A stretch of 64,000 nt of DNA. Source: Undaria pinnatifida. Its lineage: Eukaryota; Sar; Phaeophyceae; Laminariales; Alariaceae. The stretch lies in NCBI GenBank assembly GCA_012845835.1, contig JABAKD010000030.1, positions 10,391,805-10,455,804 of the forward strand, written 5' to 3'. The translations under genes were made by a program, and so were the position numbers. Every line of letters starts with the position of its first letter. The first letter of the stretch is position 1. Below are positions 53,275 to 64,000 of the stretch, piece by piece. The notes beneath the pieces were generated by a model. It made no database searches. It worked only from the letters and a program-made list of their open reading frames with translations, and was not told where the DNA came from.

Positions 53275-56200
53275 CTACTGCTGCCGCCGCCGCCGTTGTC
53301 CGCTCTCTCTGGGATCACTCGCACCCCCCCCTCCCGCTCCCCTTTGCCCTTTACGGCTGCTCTCGGCAGCAGCACCAGTCGCCCCCTCTCCCGATCTCCG
53401 CGTACTTCTGCCGTCCCCCTTGCCCTTGTTGACCCCGCCCCTACTGGCACCCCCGCCACCGCCGCCAGCGGCACGAGGCTTTGTTGAGGGGCGCCTTCGA
53501 GCATTGAACTTGCCAGACTTGACCTTTCGTTTCCAGAGCATCTTGCCCGTCATGTCATAGATCGCGCCCTCCAGAGTGATAATCTTGGAGTCCAGGAGCT
53601 TGCGCGAGAACGATCCCTGCGGGAAGGGGCGGGGGGTGGAGGGGGGGCGGAGGGGGTCGGCGCGAGGATTCGGGGCGGGGCCAGACCGGGGGGGGGGGAG
53701 GGGGGAGGGGACATTAACCAAATTCATGTACGAAGGTAAAACACACGGAAGCTCGTGGGCACACATGGCAACTCGTCGGGGGGATAAAAAGCCGGCAAGG
53801 CGACCAATCCGAGTTCCGAGTTTCGCGTTCCGAGGTTGACATTTCGCAGATACCGACACAGTCACCGGCGGCGGCAACGACGACGAAAACTTCTCGATGT
53901 GTCCTCACCTTGTAAAGCTTCCATACCGGCTCTTCGTCCCACGGCCCCTGGAAAGCTTTCGCCTCGAACTGGAAAGCCGACAACAAAACCACGAAATCAC
54001 AGAACCACCAAATAGCTCAGAGAAGGGGGCGTTCGCGCAAGCGTGAGCGCAAGCGTGAGCGCAAGCGTGTTTGTGGGCGTGCGTTTGTGGGTACCATGCG
54101 TTATTTTAGTGGATGCTGTGAGGGTATGTTTGTGAGGGTGTGTTAGCGACCGTACATTTTGTAAACTTATGCTGGTGAGCGTGTGCGTGGGCGTGTAACG
54201 TGAGCATGAACAGCGGGCCGGGTCGGAAAAAAAGAAACGCTTCGTTGGAGGCGGCGCCGTCGGCGTCGGCGGCGCCGGCAACGGCAACGGCGACCGAAGC
54301 TACGGTACTAACAACGTACCAGGTACCATCGCAGCATTCACGTTTGCGCCACATGATGGATGCTATACCAGGAACAATCGCTCACTCAACTGGGCGACAC
54401 ACAAAATTATAACTCAGCTGAGAAACTACCTAGTATTACCACTGGAACATGTGCAGTATCTTACAATAATCTTGGTTAATTACCTACCCATCACATACCT
54501 GGTAGTAGTGTTAATACTATATACCTAGGCCAGCAAAAACGACTTTCGACAAAACCTTCCATCTCACAGCTGGAGTGTATTTTTATCTTCATAATATATA
54601 TACCTAGGCCATGGGATTGTTTATCGGGTTACCGCCTCTACAACTGGAAACCGTATCTTTTTTACACATTTACTTGAAGCTAGTATGGGGAGGGGTTTTG
54701 GGGCTCCAATGGGGTTTAGCAGAGCGAATTTTTTTCGGGCGAACGGTAGAGCTCTCCTTAGAGTAAGAAGCCTCGGAAATTTGACGGGCGTTATCCCGTA
54801 CCGTCGCATGCGAAATAAAAAAAAAAACACAGGATACGCTCAAGGCAGAAGGTTTTCGCCGGCAGCCATCATCCAGCGCATGCAACGAAACCATTGCTCG
54901 ACCACACAACGGCGACCTTCGCTCCACGGGCTATTTCCGCCCTCTTCGCTCGCTCAACGAAAAACAAAACAGACTGTGAAGCAGACAGAGGTCCATGATG
55001 CGGTGCACTGACGACTTGCAAACACCATGAGCTCCACGCTCCAAGAAAATAACACCGACGCCGCGTACACGAATGGTCAACAGGACAGATATAAAGCATC
55101 ATGCGCCGGATCACCAATAAATGCTCTGGTCTGGAGCAGTCTTCTATTTATGTTTGCGACACTGGGGATTGCCAGCAGCAACAAGCATGCCTGGAATAGT
55201 TTAGACGCAGCAAACAACGGTCGCTTTGCAAAACACTCTGACTATTTTCTGTTCCGGCCGAAGTGACAGCAGTTTTACCTTTCATGTGTCGACAAATTCT
55301 AGAACATGTACGAAATGGTCGTTAAAAGTACAAAAAAAGTCTCGGATTAGTTGTAGGTTGTGAGAACAGCCTGCATTAAATCTACAGTAGGTAGCAGCAG
55401 CAGAAGTAGCAGCAGCAGAAGTAGCAGGTTGATGATGTGGCCCATGACGGGGTGTTGTAATCCGGTCGCCCCGATGGCGTATCAGGTTATCCTCGAGCCT
55501 GGTATAGCTCAGCTTCGTGAGTTCGAGTCCCCCCGAGTGCATACTCGTACAAATTCGTAGGGGCTTTTTCTTGTGCGCAAATTGACTTGCGGAAAGCCCG
55601 AGAGCGTGAGTTAGCAACACTCGATGAGAAATTGACGAGCAGTGAGATTGCTGAACCCTATGCGCGATAAAAAAAGAAGGCAAGAACCGGGGGGGAGAAG
55701 GGACGACACCTGTGTTCACGGCTTGTCCAGAAGCTGGAAAGTAGAAGTGCCAAATATATATATACTTCGTATATATGCAAGCAATTTAGAAACGTGCCGT
55801 CACCATAGCCCATACCGGTATATACCTGGTAGGTTCTAACTTGCCTTGAAAAGACGAAGTGTTTTCGTAGAACTCGTGTACTTGTTTTACAGCGGGCAAG
55901 TATACGTATCATATCATAGTGCAGAAGTAATTTATTAATGTGGGGATTTTCGTCATCAATAAAACAGTTATTTCAGATGCGGCAATCGATGCTATCGGTA
56001 CTATTTTGGTAGTGTGGCTTGTTTTGCAATCTTACGAGGATGTGGATTGTTCTAGCAGGCCAGAACTTTCTGAAGATCTTAGCATTTTGGACGGAATTGC
56101 TATCTGTATTTATAATTTACAAGTTACCCAGTATATTGTAGGCGCTACCCTGTGATGCGACGTGACGTGGCCACCCGTTGCTCAGCACACAAAACAGCGA

Positions 56201-59200
56201 CGCGCAAATCCCATCGCAAGATTTTTATGCACCAGATATCTGGCATGCGTTTCGTAAGAATATTGCATACACGTCAGCTTGTGAGTTCGATCAGTTAAGT
56301 GGCCGATACTATTGCAACGTTTCTTTCCTTTGACTGAAAAGCCTCTTCATCGCGAGGCGCGCGCAGACCTCCACGAACTGTTCAAACAATATGCCTTCCT
56401 GTGTGCTGTGTGCTGTTTGGCGTTTCGCGTACATCAGCCATTGCAAGGTCTGTAGAGATCTGATCGCCACAAACCCGGCATCTGCAGAAGCGGACGAGCT
56501 TGCGCAAACGCGCGGGGCTTTTCGCGTCGTATGCTGTCTCGAGTTCACCGCGGTCATCGTGCTGCAGTGTTTTCGCTGGCCTTACTGCTGTACGTTTTGA
56601 AAGCGGCGGATGCTTGTGTTTTCGCCTTTTTTACATAGACCGCAAACGGGCTACCTTACGTATGAAGCAGTATGAGGCATTCTTTCTAATTTGTATTTCG
56701 TAAAAATTGAAAATGTCCTACAGCTGATTATTGCTGTGAGGTCGAGGATTTTCGTCAAAACTTATCTTTGCATGCTGTGTGACACTCCGATCACGAGCGC
56801 GTGTTACGGGGTGTGTATGACGTCACTTAAATATTGTACCAGGTATTAATGGTGCATTTTACCATTTCAGCACCACTAATTCAGATATAATTAGAGCCAT
56901 CGGTGCGGTTTAACATTCGTATATGAACCAGTACGTGATGTCGGGCCACAGGATAACAACCCTATCAGGACCCACGCAGATCATAGCGAACAAAACAACG
57001 ACGAGTGAGCGCGATAATATCAACCGTCCACAGCAGCGGGAAGGGTGTGCAGCAGTGAACACGAGCATCATCAATCATCGTCATGGCTGCACGCGTGTCC
57101 TACATTTCCTTCCGTTGCAGTCCGGGCGCATCTCCTACCCCACCAGCCCGGGCTGCTTCATGTGGTCGATGCTGTAACAACTTGTAATCGAGATATATAC
57201 CAGGTACATGTTATGCTGCTAACAATAAGTTGTGTTCGAGATTATACCGGGTACGTGTATACAAACTCAGTCCGCCGTAGATATACAATAGGTCCAGCCT
57301 AACAGCCTAATAACGCAGAAGCCGGTGTAAATAAGTATTTTCGTACGTCTGTTACTGCTGTTTTCTGGTGACTTTGATACTTGAATACTTTCAATCTTTG
57401 CAATTTTTGATATTTTGATTTTGTTGAAATTCGGATATTGTGATATTTTCTAGGGCTGGCCCTGGTAGCTCTAGTCATTACAGCAGTATGTACTGGACGC
57501 AGCGAGTACACTGGATCCAACCAGCGCACTGGTCGCGGCGAGCCCGCAATCCCCCCCCGCCCCCCCCCCTGGCTGGTAGGGGGGGGTCGCCGGCGGCGCC
57601 TCCGGAGGGCCAAGCTGGAGGCGCCCTGCCGAAGGCACGTTTTACGCGACTGGGCTTCACCATTAATAGTAATTGAGCTTAAACTACGTTGGTTGTAGGC
57701 CTTGCCCCAAAGGTAACTTACTGTATTGATACCGTGACTAACCAAAACGAGAACAGCGGGCAAAGTGTATGGTGTGCGAACTAGTGTACACTGCAGCACG
57801 CAGCCTAGCTGACGGAAGCTTGGAACAAGGGTTTTCTAGTCAAAAACACGTTTTGGAGTGCGCGAAACCAAATCGCGACTTCAAATGTATACGCATGATA
57901 CAACTAATTATTGTCCATCTATACTCATACCAGTACGCAATGCCAGGTATGTATTTTTGATCAGATTCTCCGCCGAAACTCCGAAAAGAGAAACAACGCT
58001 CGAGCTATCGAGCTGTAAACATTGCACGAGGTTTCTTGGGCGCTACCTGGTATGCTACAATAGTACCACACACCAGGTACCAGGTAATCTTAAGGGCAGC
58101 CTTATTGCTCAACCATTGATCACAAGGTAGGCTCACAACAGCACTAGAAAGTCTAGAAAACAAACACCAAACAAAGAAAAAACTACATTATACCCTCAGA
58201 GGACAGGCCGGGTCGACATACACACGCATCCGCATACAACGGCAGCTTGCGCTGCCGGGGTTGTAACGAAGACCACTGCTAGGGACAGCTTACGCTATAC
58301 CTACGATGGGACCCGAAGGGTGCGCCAGCTAGCGTTGGGCTGCGAAAAGCAACTGAGTTAAATCGACACACGACGCGTATGAAAATACGTGGAAGTGTGG
58401 TGAGCTAAAGCTTTATTTTTCCCCATCCGCCAGAGGATTAAAAAAAAATAATAATAATAAAATTAGACGCAGCTTTAAACGTTGAACTGGTGGTATAAAC
58501 AATGAATAACTTCTATAATACTACTGTAGGGAAAACAATCCAGGGGTGCCGCCAAGAGCCATAGAGCCCAAGCATACAGCGCTTGAGGGGGTGTCGTCCA
58601 TCGTGCTTACGGTGTCGGTTATGATGTGTTCTCGTGGGACGTACGTATATAGTCAGAGTGCTGGCGACGCTCCGTCAGTCAGTACAGCAGTACTGTCAGT
58701 ACATACTGGATCAGGGCCCGGCCTTAATATTGTTAATATCTATTTTCACCTCAATGGTGCATGACCTCGGCCACGCGTGCGCTCGGAAGCTGAAGTCGGA
58801 CACAGATTCCCGCCCGTTGAAGGAGGTCACCACCTTGCCGTCTCGGCGGAACTCAATCGTAGCCGCGCATCTCGTCAGCCGCCCGGGGGCCTTGCCGATT
58901 ACCTTTTAAAAAAAATGTAACGAACGTTTTCTTTCTCGTTGGTTTTCAAGTGTTACTACAAGTCCATGTAAGCTCATGCAAGCTGTGAGATCGACGAAGA
59001 AAATGGCGCAAACACGGCTTTGAACTATGTAAGAAGCGATCATACTTCCTGTAAATGTCAGCCTCGGGTTCTTTAGTAGAGCTGCATTAATAGTTGACAA
59101 GTGGTTCTCCCGAAGCATGTAAGTTGCCGGCCGGTATGGCGGAGAAAAACAAGTAGTGCTGATAGTAAACCACCACCCACTCACCAACCCACTACAGTCC

Positions 59201-61370
59201 AGCAGTGCAAGTGCAGCAGTACGTACGGTAGTAGTACACCGGTACCTACGTATGCAGGGCGTAATGCGGAGAAAAATGGCAAATTTAAGTAGAAGCAACC
59301 ACGTAGTGGTAATCCCAAAGTATGCCAGTAGCCGGGTGGTATGGCTGAGAAAAAAAAAGTGGTGCTGCAAACCGGCTACAAAAAATAGGGCCAACCCCTA
59401 CAGTACGAAAAAGATTTACCCACCAACCTGTCTGGCACCCCGTAGTGCACCCACCACCTACCCACGACGTACCCACGACTCACCGACCAACCCACAATAG
59501 CGAACAGCAGTGCAGCAGTACATGCGGTAGCAATCCAGTTCTACTACACAGCAGCACAGCAGTGCAGCAGCGGTATTCGTACGGTAGTAGTAGTGCGGTC
59601 GCCCCGGTGGCGTATCAGGTTATCCTCGAGCCTGGTATAGGTCAGTTTCGTGAGTTCGAGCCCTGCCGAGTGCATACTCGTATAAATTCGTTGGGACTTT
59701 TTCTTGTGGACAAATTGACTTGCGGAAAGCCCGAGAGCGTGAGTTAGCAGCACTCGATGAAATATAATATCGACGAGCAGTGGGATTGCTGAACCCTATA
59801 CGCGATAAAAATTGAAGGCAAGAACCGGGGAGGAGAAGGGAAGACACCTGTGACCACGGCTTGTCCAGAAGCTGGAAGGTGAAAGTGTGCACAAAAAATA
59901 AAAAAAAATTAAAAAAAATACCGGGGTACGTCGGGGGTACCCGAAATAGGGCCAACCCCCACATCATGAAACAAATAAACCACGCACGAAACGATCAACC
60001 AACCCGCCAGGCACCACCCAGTGTACCCACCACCTACCCACTACCCGGCGACCAACCCACTACAGCAGTGCAGCAGTGCAGCAGCACGTCCGGCAGTATA
60101 CCGGTACGCGAGGAGTGTTTGGTTGAGTCTTTCTTGAGGACCCGGTGAAAGCGGGGGACAGTTCGTTTTTTTTACAACCCCTCGCTCTCTCGGGGAGCGA
60201 GTGAGCCGCCACCACCTAGCACCCACCACCTACCACCCGGGTCCCGGCACCCACCCACCGACCTACCCACCACAGCAGTAACAGCAGTACAGCAGCAGTG
60301 CAGCAGTACGCGCCATCAATCCACAACGGCAGCACGCAGGCCGCAGTGCAGCAGGGTGGGATGGGGATTTGCACCTTCTTACGATTCTCCGTCTTCCCGG
60401 GGAAAGCGCGAGCCGTCCCCGGGAGAGGTTTTTCATGCCCCCCGCTCGCCGAGTTGGGAACCGTCGGCCGTTGTGTCGCTGGGGACACGGAGGGATGACG
60501 CGTGGCGCGGGTGTGGCACGGGCGTGCGGTCGCTGGGGGCCGGGTGGCGGACGGTAGAGCGAGCTGAGCGAAAGGCATACTGAGGCCGAATGTTTCTAAA
60601 GAACCATAATGAGACGATTACTACTACATTAGCGTATTATATAATAAGGATTTCGTAGTAAGTGCCGTGTACGGTACACTAATGCTGTGCGCCATTCCAA
60701 TCTTCTGATGGTAAAATATACTGACTGCTGTACCGGTGTACAAGGTATAGGCAAAACATAGAACCCCCGCCTACAAATGTGCACTCTGTACCTGCTCGAT
60801 CTTCCACGTGTCCAGGATCTCGCCAAGGCCGACTGACTTGGGCTGCAGGGCGTGCACCATTGCCTTCATCGACTTGCCGGTCGCGGAGCCCACGCTCTTC
60901 ATCATGCCCCCACCGTTCTCCTTCGCCTTCTTGAGTGGCAAATTTCCCCTCCTTGGCAGCGGCGATCTTGCGCCGTCCTTGCGGCGGCCTCGGCCCTCCC
61001 CTTGCCCCTGTCCTTGTCTTCTCCCTCGCTCCTGTCTCCGCCCTTGCCCTGCCGTCGCTGATGGTGCTGCTTGTCGACCGTTTCGGTCGAGCCGCCTATG
61101 CCCTCCACTCTGATGGTTGCCGTAGCTCATGGTGCCCCCCCCCCTGTCTCTTTCGTCGCCATCGCCCCCCCCCTCCTCTTCCTCATCATCGTCGTAAGAG
61201 CTCTCGTCCCCTTCTTCCCATTCGTCGTCGTCGTCCTCCTCCTGCCCCTCGAGCGATGATTCCTTGTCGTCGTCCTGGTCGTCGCAGCCCTCCTCGTCTT
61301 CATCTTGGACTTGGTCGTAGGAGTTGTCGTCGTAGTCATCGTCCCGTGCCCGATACTGCATTTTTTTCAT
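53275..61370 (-). CDS. Unrecognised protein with acidic N-terminus and beta-rich C-terminal domain (5 exons)
   Basis: Minus-strand exons 61370-60792, 58902-58766, 57171-57144, 53968-53909 and 53616-53275. Phases agree throughout and give 381 residues. The start Met is preceded at once by an in-frame TGA. Residues 1-75 are dominated by Asp/Glu; 80-150 are Arg/Gly/Gln-rich and basic; a globular region starts near 175 with GLGEILDTWKIEQ and continues TIEFRRDGKVVTSFNG, SDFSFRAHAW, FQGPWDEEPVWKLYKG, KIITLEGAIYDMTGKMLWKR. Alternating hydrophobic residues and an early Trp suggest a small beta-barrel (lipocalin- or calycin-like), which is inference only. The tail is Gly/Lys/Arg-rich. Exon 3 is a 28-nt microexon (IDHMKQPGL) placed because it alone repairs the phase between exons 2 and 4. 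Introns of 1.6-3.2 kb contain several SINE-like elements. I do not recognise the family. Confidence 0.7.
54034..54072 (+). repeat. 12-bp tandem repeat (gcgcaagcgtga)
   Basis: Three consecutive units of gcgcaagcgtga in intron 3 of the minus-strand gene. Confidence 0.85.
54629..54719 (-). mobile_element. ~90-bp TTAA element, degenerate copy 3
   Basis: Reverse orientation: ttaccgcctctacaactgga, then tttacttgaagctagta and ggggaggggttttggggctc. It lies in intron 3 of the minus-strand gene at 53.3-61.4 kb. Terminal TTAA is eroded. Confidence 0.6.
55463..55751 (+). mobile_element. tRNA-derived SINE candidate S1, copy 1
   Basis: Head resembles a tRNA gene: A-box-like tggcgtatcagg at 55475-55486 and B-box-like gagttcgagtcc at 55519-55530. 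Body of about 200 bp (ttgacttgcggaaagcccga ... cttgtccagaagctggaa) is shared with the copy at 59596. Ends in an A/T-rich stretch. Inside intron 3 of the 53.3-61.4 kb gene. Confidence 0.75.
56725..56820 (+). repeat. Dispersed repeat D
   Basis: gctgtgaggtcgaggatttt, cgtcaaaacttatctttgca, then cactccgatcacgagcgcg and ttacggggtgtg. Confidence 0.7.
58208..58461 (+). mobile_element. SINE-like element S2, copy 2
   Basis: ccgggtcgacatacacacgc to ccatccgccagaggatta, then an A-rich/aat tail. Hairpins cggcagc-ttgc-gctgccg and acccgaagggt suggest descent from a structured RNA. No clear Pol III box was seen. It lies in intron 2 of the minus-strand gene at 53.3-61.4 kb. Confidence 0.8.
59119..60312 (+). 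repeat. Four copies of a CCCACC/CAGCAGT repeat around SINE S1
   Basis: Segments near 59119-59245, 59325-59560, 59940-60110 and 60208-60312 share agggccaacccc, ggcacc, ccaccacctacccac, gaccaacccacta and (cagcagtg)n, in the same order and orientation. The second and third copies sit on either side of SINE S1 copy 2. Confidence 0.75.
59596..59922 (+). mobile_element. tRNA-derived SINE candidate S1, copy 2
   Basis: Same head (A-box-like 59608-59619, B-box-like 59652-59663) and body as copy 1, followed by a clear A-rich tail. It lies in intron 1 of the 53.3-61.4 kb gene. Small indels separate the two copies. Confidence 0.78.
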
Positions 61371-61784
61371 TCAGGGAGGGGGCCAGCCAGCCAGCCCGGG
61401 CATCGCAGACGGTGGTTCATGGCGAACATTAACTCCATTAGAACTTACACTCTCGTTTTTGGGGGAACTTGCAACATGTGTGGGATTTGTGTCCAAGTGT
61501 CGAAGGGGCAAGTTTGAAGGTCGTTGCTCCGGGGGGACGGCCACAGCGCGCAAAGGGTCGCCTTCGCACATCCCCGTGCATCATGGACACACCTAAACGA
61601 GTACAGGAAGGGTTGACATATGACGAGAGTACGAGTATGCTCCTGCTATATATAGTTCCCTTCACAGCTGTCAGATTTTGTCCCCCTCAGAAACGGGTTT
61701 TATAGTTTCCGCGCACAGACTGACTAAAATCATCCTGTTGACCCTGATAGCTACACTGTAGTTGTGAGGGGAGTCGCCGACCTA

Positions 61785-61905
61785 TATCCTTAATGAGGAC
61801 ACACAACTCGTAATGCGCGCGATCGGAGTATCACACACAGCTTGCAAAGATGAGTTTCGACGAAATCTTCGATCTCACAGCTGGAGTGTATTTTCATTTT
61901 TTATA
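61785..61905 (-). repeat. Dispersed repeat D, longest copy
   Basis: Reverse: aatgaggacacacaactcgt, gcgcgatcggagtatcacac, agcttgcaaagatgagtttc, gacgaaatcttcgatctcac, agctggagtgtatttt. It defines a unit of about 115 bp. A further fragment lies at 54540-54592. Confidence 0.78.
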
Positions 61906-62237
61906 ACATAGTGTTTGTTGATGTCCAGTAACTATGAATAATGCTGCTGCTGTATTTTACCATTTCATCGTGGTACGAGGTAGGAGGCAGTCGAAGAGCT
62001 GTTGTTTTTTGTGGCGATTTAGCGACTATGCCCGCCGTGTGCACTGCTCCTGTACGAATCTGAATCGACCTGTGGTAGTCTGGACTACCCGACCGTATTG
62101 TATACAATTAGCTATATACCGGTACGATAAGGAAACTATCCGGCGGGCGCCTGGTAGAACAGGGTGAATACTATGGGAATGGCCCAACATCATCAATTAC
62201 TCTTGAGGAGCATCGTGCCACACAGCAGCTGCCGCAG

Positions 62238-62425
<188 letters not shown>

Positions 62426-62678
62426 TGCGAGCAGAACGTACGGAGCACTAATCTGATGGGAGATGGGTGCAAATCAAACGCAGCCTGCGGTACTCTGTAC
62501 TCGTTCCAGCAGCATCAGCGGAACTGCTACGCACGTATTGGGCGTATCATACACTCGTTTGCTGTCGGCAGTTGGCATCCTGTGTGTGAAGTGAAGAATC
62601 TTCGCGCCGGACAAGTGAACTACCGCTAGCTATCATACATCACTAATAATTGCACAATTGCATACCGTACAACCATAA

Positions 62679-62987
62679 CTACGTACTGATAGTAAACGGC
62701 AGAATATATTTCCTCGCCACCTGTCTGTCAAAGCGTATGTTCTCCCCAGCTCCTCCTCTGGTAAAAACTCCACCACCGCCGAAGGATATTGCTGCTGCTT
62801 CAGCTGTTGTGCATTGTTGATGCTTCTTCCCTGGTACGTCTTGGTCGATGCCCCTGCTCCGAGAAGGCCGACTACGACGCCTATTTGTGCTGGCCTTTGG
62901 CTGATTGCCACAGGTCCCAGCAGCTGCTTCTACCACCCTTGCAGCCACGAAGAGCGCAACAATCGCGATGATACCCGTCCTACGCAT
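62679..62987 (-). CDS. Possible secreted-protein exon with signal peptide
   Basis: From Met at 62987 the minus strand reads MRRTGIIAIVALFVAARVVE followed by AAAGTCGNQP, a textbook signal peptide with a likely cut after an Ala. About 100 codons are open to a stop at 62679. The sequence after the signal is Arg/Ser-rich and unremarkable, and a second minus-strand frame through 62911-62633 (containing EFLPEEELGRTYALTDRW) looks at least as protein-like, so a splice that switches frame is possible. No family recognised. Confidence 0.3.
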   Translation of the reverse strand: MRRTGIIAIVALFVAARVVEAAAGTCGNQPKASTNRRRSRPSRSRGIDQDVPGKKHQQCTTAEAAAISFGGGGVFTRGGAGENIRFDRQVARKYILPFTIST

Positions 62988-63199
62988 CGTGTGGTTGTGT
63001 ACGTGGTCATGCAGGGCTGTGGTGGCCACAGCAGTTGTGCCACACGTGTCTGCGGAACAGGGCGTCGTACATCAACCCCGATAGGCATTAGCCACCAAGA
63101 AGCCTATGAACTCCATATTTTTTATTTTTAAAAACACCTCCAGACAGCATCGCATCCGTCACCTTCGCGTTACCGCTACCTTCTCGGGATGGGGAGACG

Positions 63200-64000
63200 A
63201 TGTCGGATCCGATAGAAGAGGAGGTGACGGAGACAATCAACCGCGGCCACGGATGTGAAGATTCCTCCGCGAAACTCTTGCACGACCTTCTGGGAAGGCC
63301 GGAGCAACCGACCATAGATTTCTCGCTAGGGCAAGGAGTGGATGAGCCGGAGCACTACGAGTACCGTCCTCCACCGCCACCGTCGCCTTCGACTGAATCT
63401 AGCGACGAAGATGAAAGCGGCGACTCTGACGGCAGCAGCAGCACCACCAGCACCAGCAGCGGCAGCCGCAATAACATATATAAAAATGCCACAGAAGCAG
63501 TCTCAGAGAAAATCAGCGGCGAAGATCACGACGAAGCGCCGCCGCTGCTACTGCCGCTGTCCGCTGCAGATGGTCGACGAGAGCAACCGCCTGGAATGCT
63601 GCTGCGACGAACGCCATCGCTGGCTGACCTGGTCGTGACACCAGTGCCTGCATCGGCGTCACAAGCAAACCCCATGGCAGTGGAAGCCAGAAGGACCTCG
63701 CTTCCGTCATCTCTCTCATCAAGACCAGAATCAATACCGGCGGGTGCACAGCAAATCTACTCGCCGAGTCGTAAGCGTGGTAGACAACTGCCGCTTCCGG
63801 GGCATGAGACATCGGAACCAGTGGCTCAACCGTTAGCCTCCGGCACGTCAAGCTCAAGGGAGGGCCAGCCAGCGCTAACGCCGTTGCGATCGCAGCCCGA
63901 AACCTCGACACTAATGGTTAAATCCGCGTCACCATCACCACCGACGTCACCAACACCGGCAAACGCATTATTGTCGGCAAGCCCGCACAAATCTTCGCCG
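63200..64000 (+). CDS. Ser/Pro/Thr-rich protein, N-terminal part, runs off window
   Basis: An uninterrupted frame of 267 codons from ATG at 63200 to the last base of the window, so it is partial at the 3' end. It begins MSDPIEEEVTETINRG, has an acidic-Ser stretch around residues 65-95, RRTPSLADLVVTPVP, a basic SPSRKRGRQ that could be a nuclear signal, and many SP/TP pairs. It looks disordered and phosphorylation-rich, as in nuclear regulators, but shows no domain I know. The frame is also open upstream to at least 63122, with a possible acceptor (cctccag) near 63142, so it could be an internal exon. Third-position GC and composition fit coding sequence. Confidence 0.6.
   Translation, partial: MSDPIEEEVTETINRGHGCEDSSAKLLHDLLGRPEQPTIDFSLGQGVDEPEHYEYRPPPPPSPSTESSDEDESGDSDGSSSTTSTSSGSRNNIYKNATEAVSEKISGEDHDEAPPLLLPLSAADGRREQPPGMLLRRTPSLADLVVTPVPASASQANPMAVEARRTSLPSSLSSRPESIPAGAQQIYSPSRKRGRQLPLPGHETSEPVAQPLASGTSSSREGQPALTPLRSQPETSTLMVKSASPSPPTSPTPANALLSASPHKSSP

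Noticed and set aside
55463-55540. Functional tRNA gene
   Set aside because: Only the box-like words match; the acceptor and T stems do not pair well and the same head is repeated with a SINE body.

Overview
The window is nuclear DNA of a eukaryote. The supportable genes are split into many exons with GT-AG introns of about 0.3 to 5 kb. Coding exons are rich in G and C at third positions and full of homopolymer-amino-acid runs, and introns and spacers are packed with poly-G/C tracts, microsatellites and short dispersed repeats. An AGC-type protein kinase, a Zn2Cys6 regulator with a PAS-like region and a GNAT acetyltransferase in this setting fit a stramenopile alga, for example a brown alga. 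That placement is inference: there is no rRNA, tRNA or organelle marker here to fix it.

Layout. (1) 2.2-6.0 kb, + strand: five exons of an AGC-family protein kinase whose first exon(s), with the glycine loop, are not found. (2) 6.0-15.9 kb: mostly repeats, including a tandem array of a ~160-bp unit with a short inverted-repeat transposon inserted in it; only weak coding candidates. (3) 16.0-20.8 kb, - strand: a GNAT N-acetyltransferase in four exons, plus a Ser-rich exon downstream that may be its alternative 3' end. (4) 20.8-34.8 kb: repeat-rich spacer with a 483-bp TA-flanked element, ~90-bp TTAA elements, minisatellites and several dispersed families. (5) 34.87-47.02 kb, + strand: a large gene rebuilt here in eight exons, encoding a Zn2Cys6 DNA-binding protein with a PAS-like region. 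(6) 47.0-53.3 kb: low-complexity spacer. (7) 53.3-61.4 kb, - strand: a five-exon gene for an unrecognised protein with a very acidic N-terminus and a probable beta-rich C-terminal domain, including a 28-nt microexon; its introns hold SINE-like elements. (8) 61.4-64.0 kb: a long TAG microsatellite, a possible secreted-protein exon (- strand) and an open Ser/Pro-rich reading frame that runs off the right edge (+ strand).

No operon-like logic is expected. The four well-supported genes have unrelated roles (signalling, acetylation, transcription, unknown). The clearest unusual features are the exon model of the Zn2Cys6/PAS gene (two-codon uORF abutting the start, poly-G frame break, probable GC-AG intron), the microexon, and several short mobile-element families whose ends and target duplications can be read directly. 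Splice sites were chosen by eye from phase and consensus, so every gene model needs transcript support.
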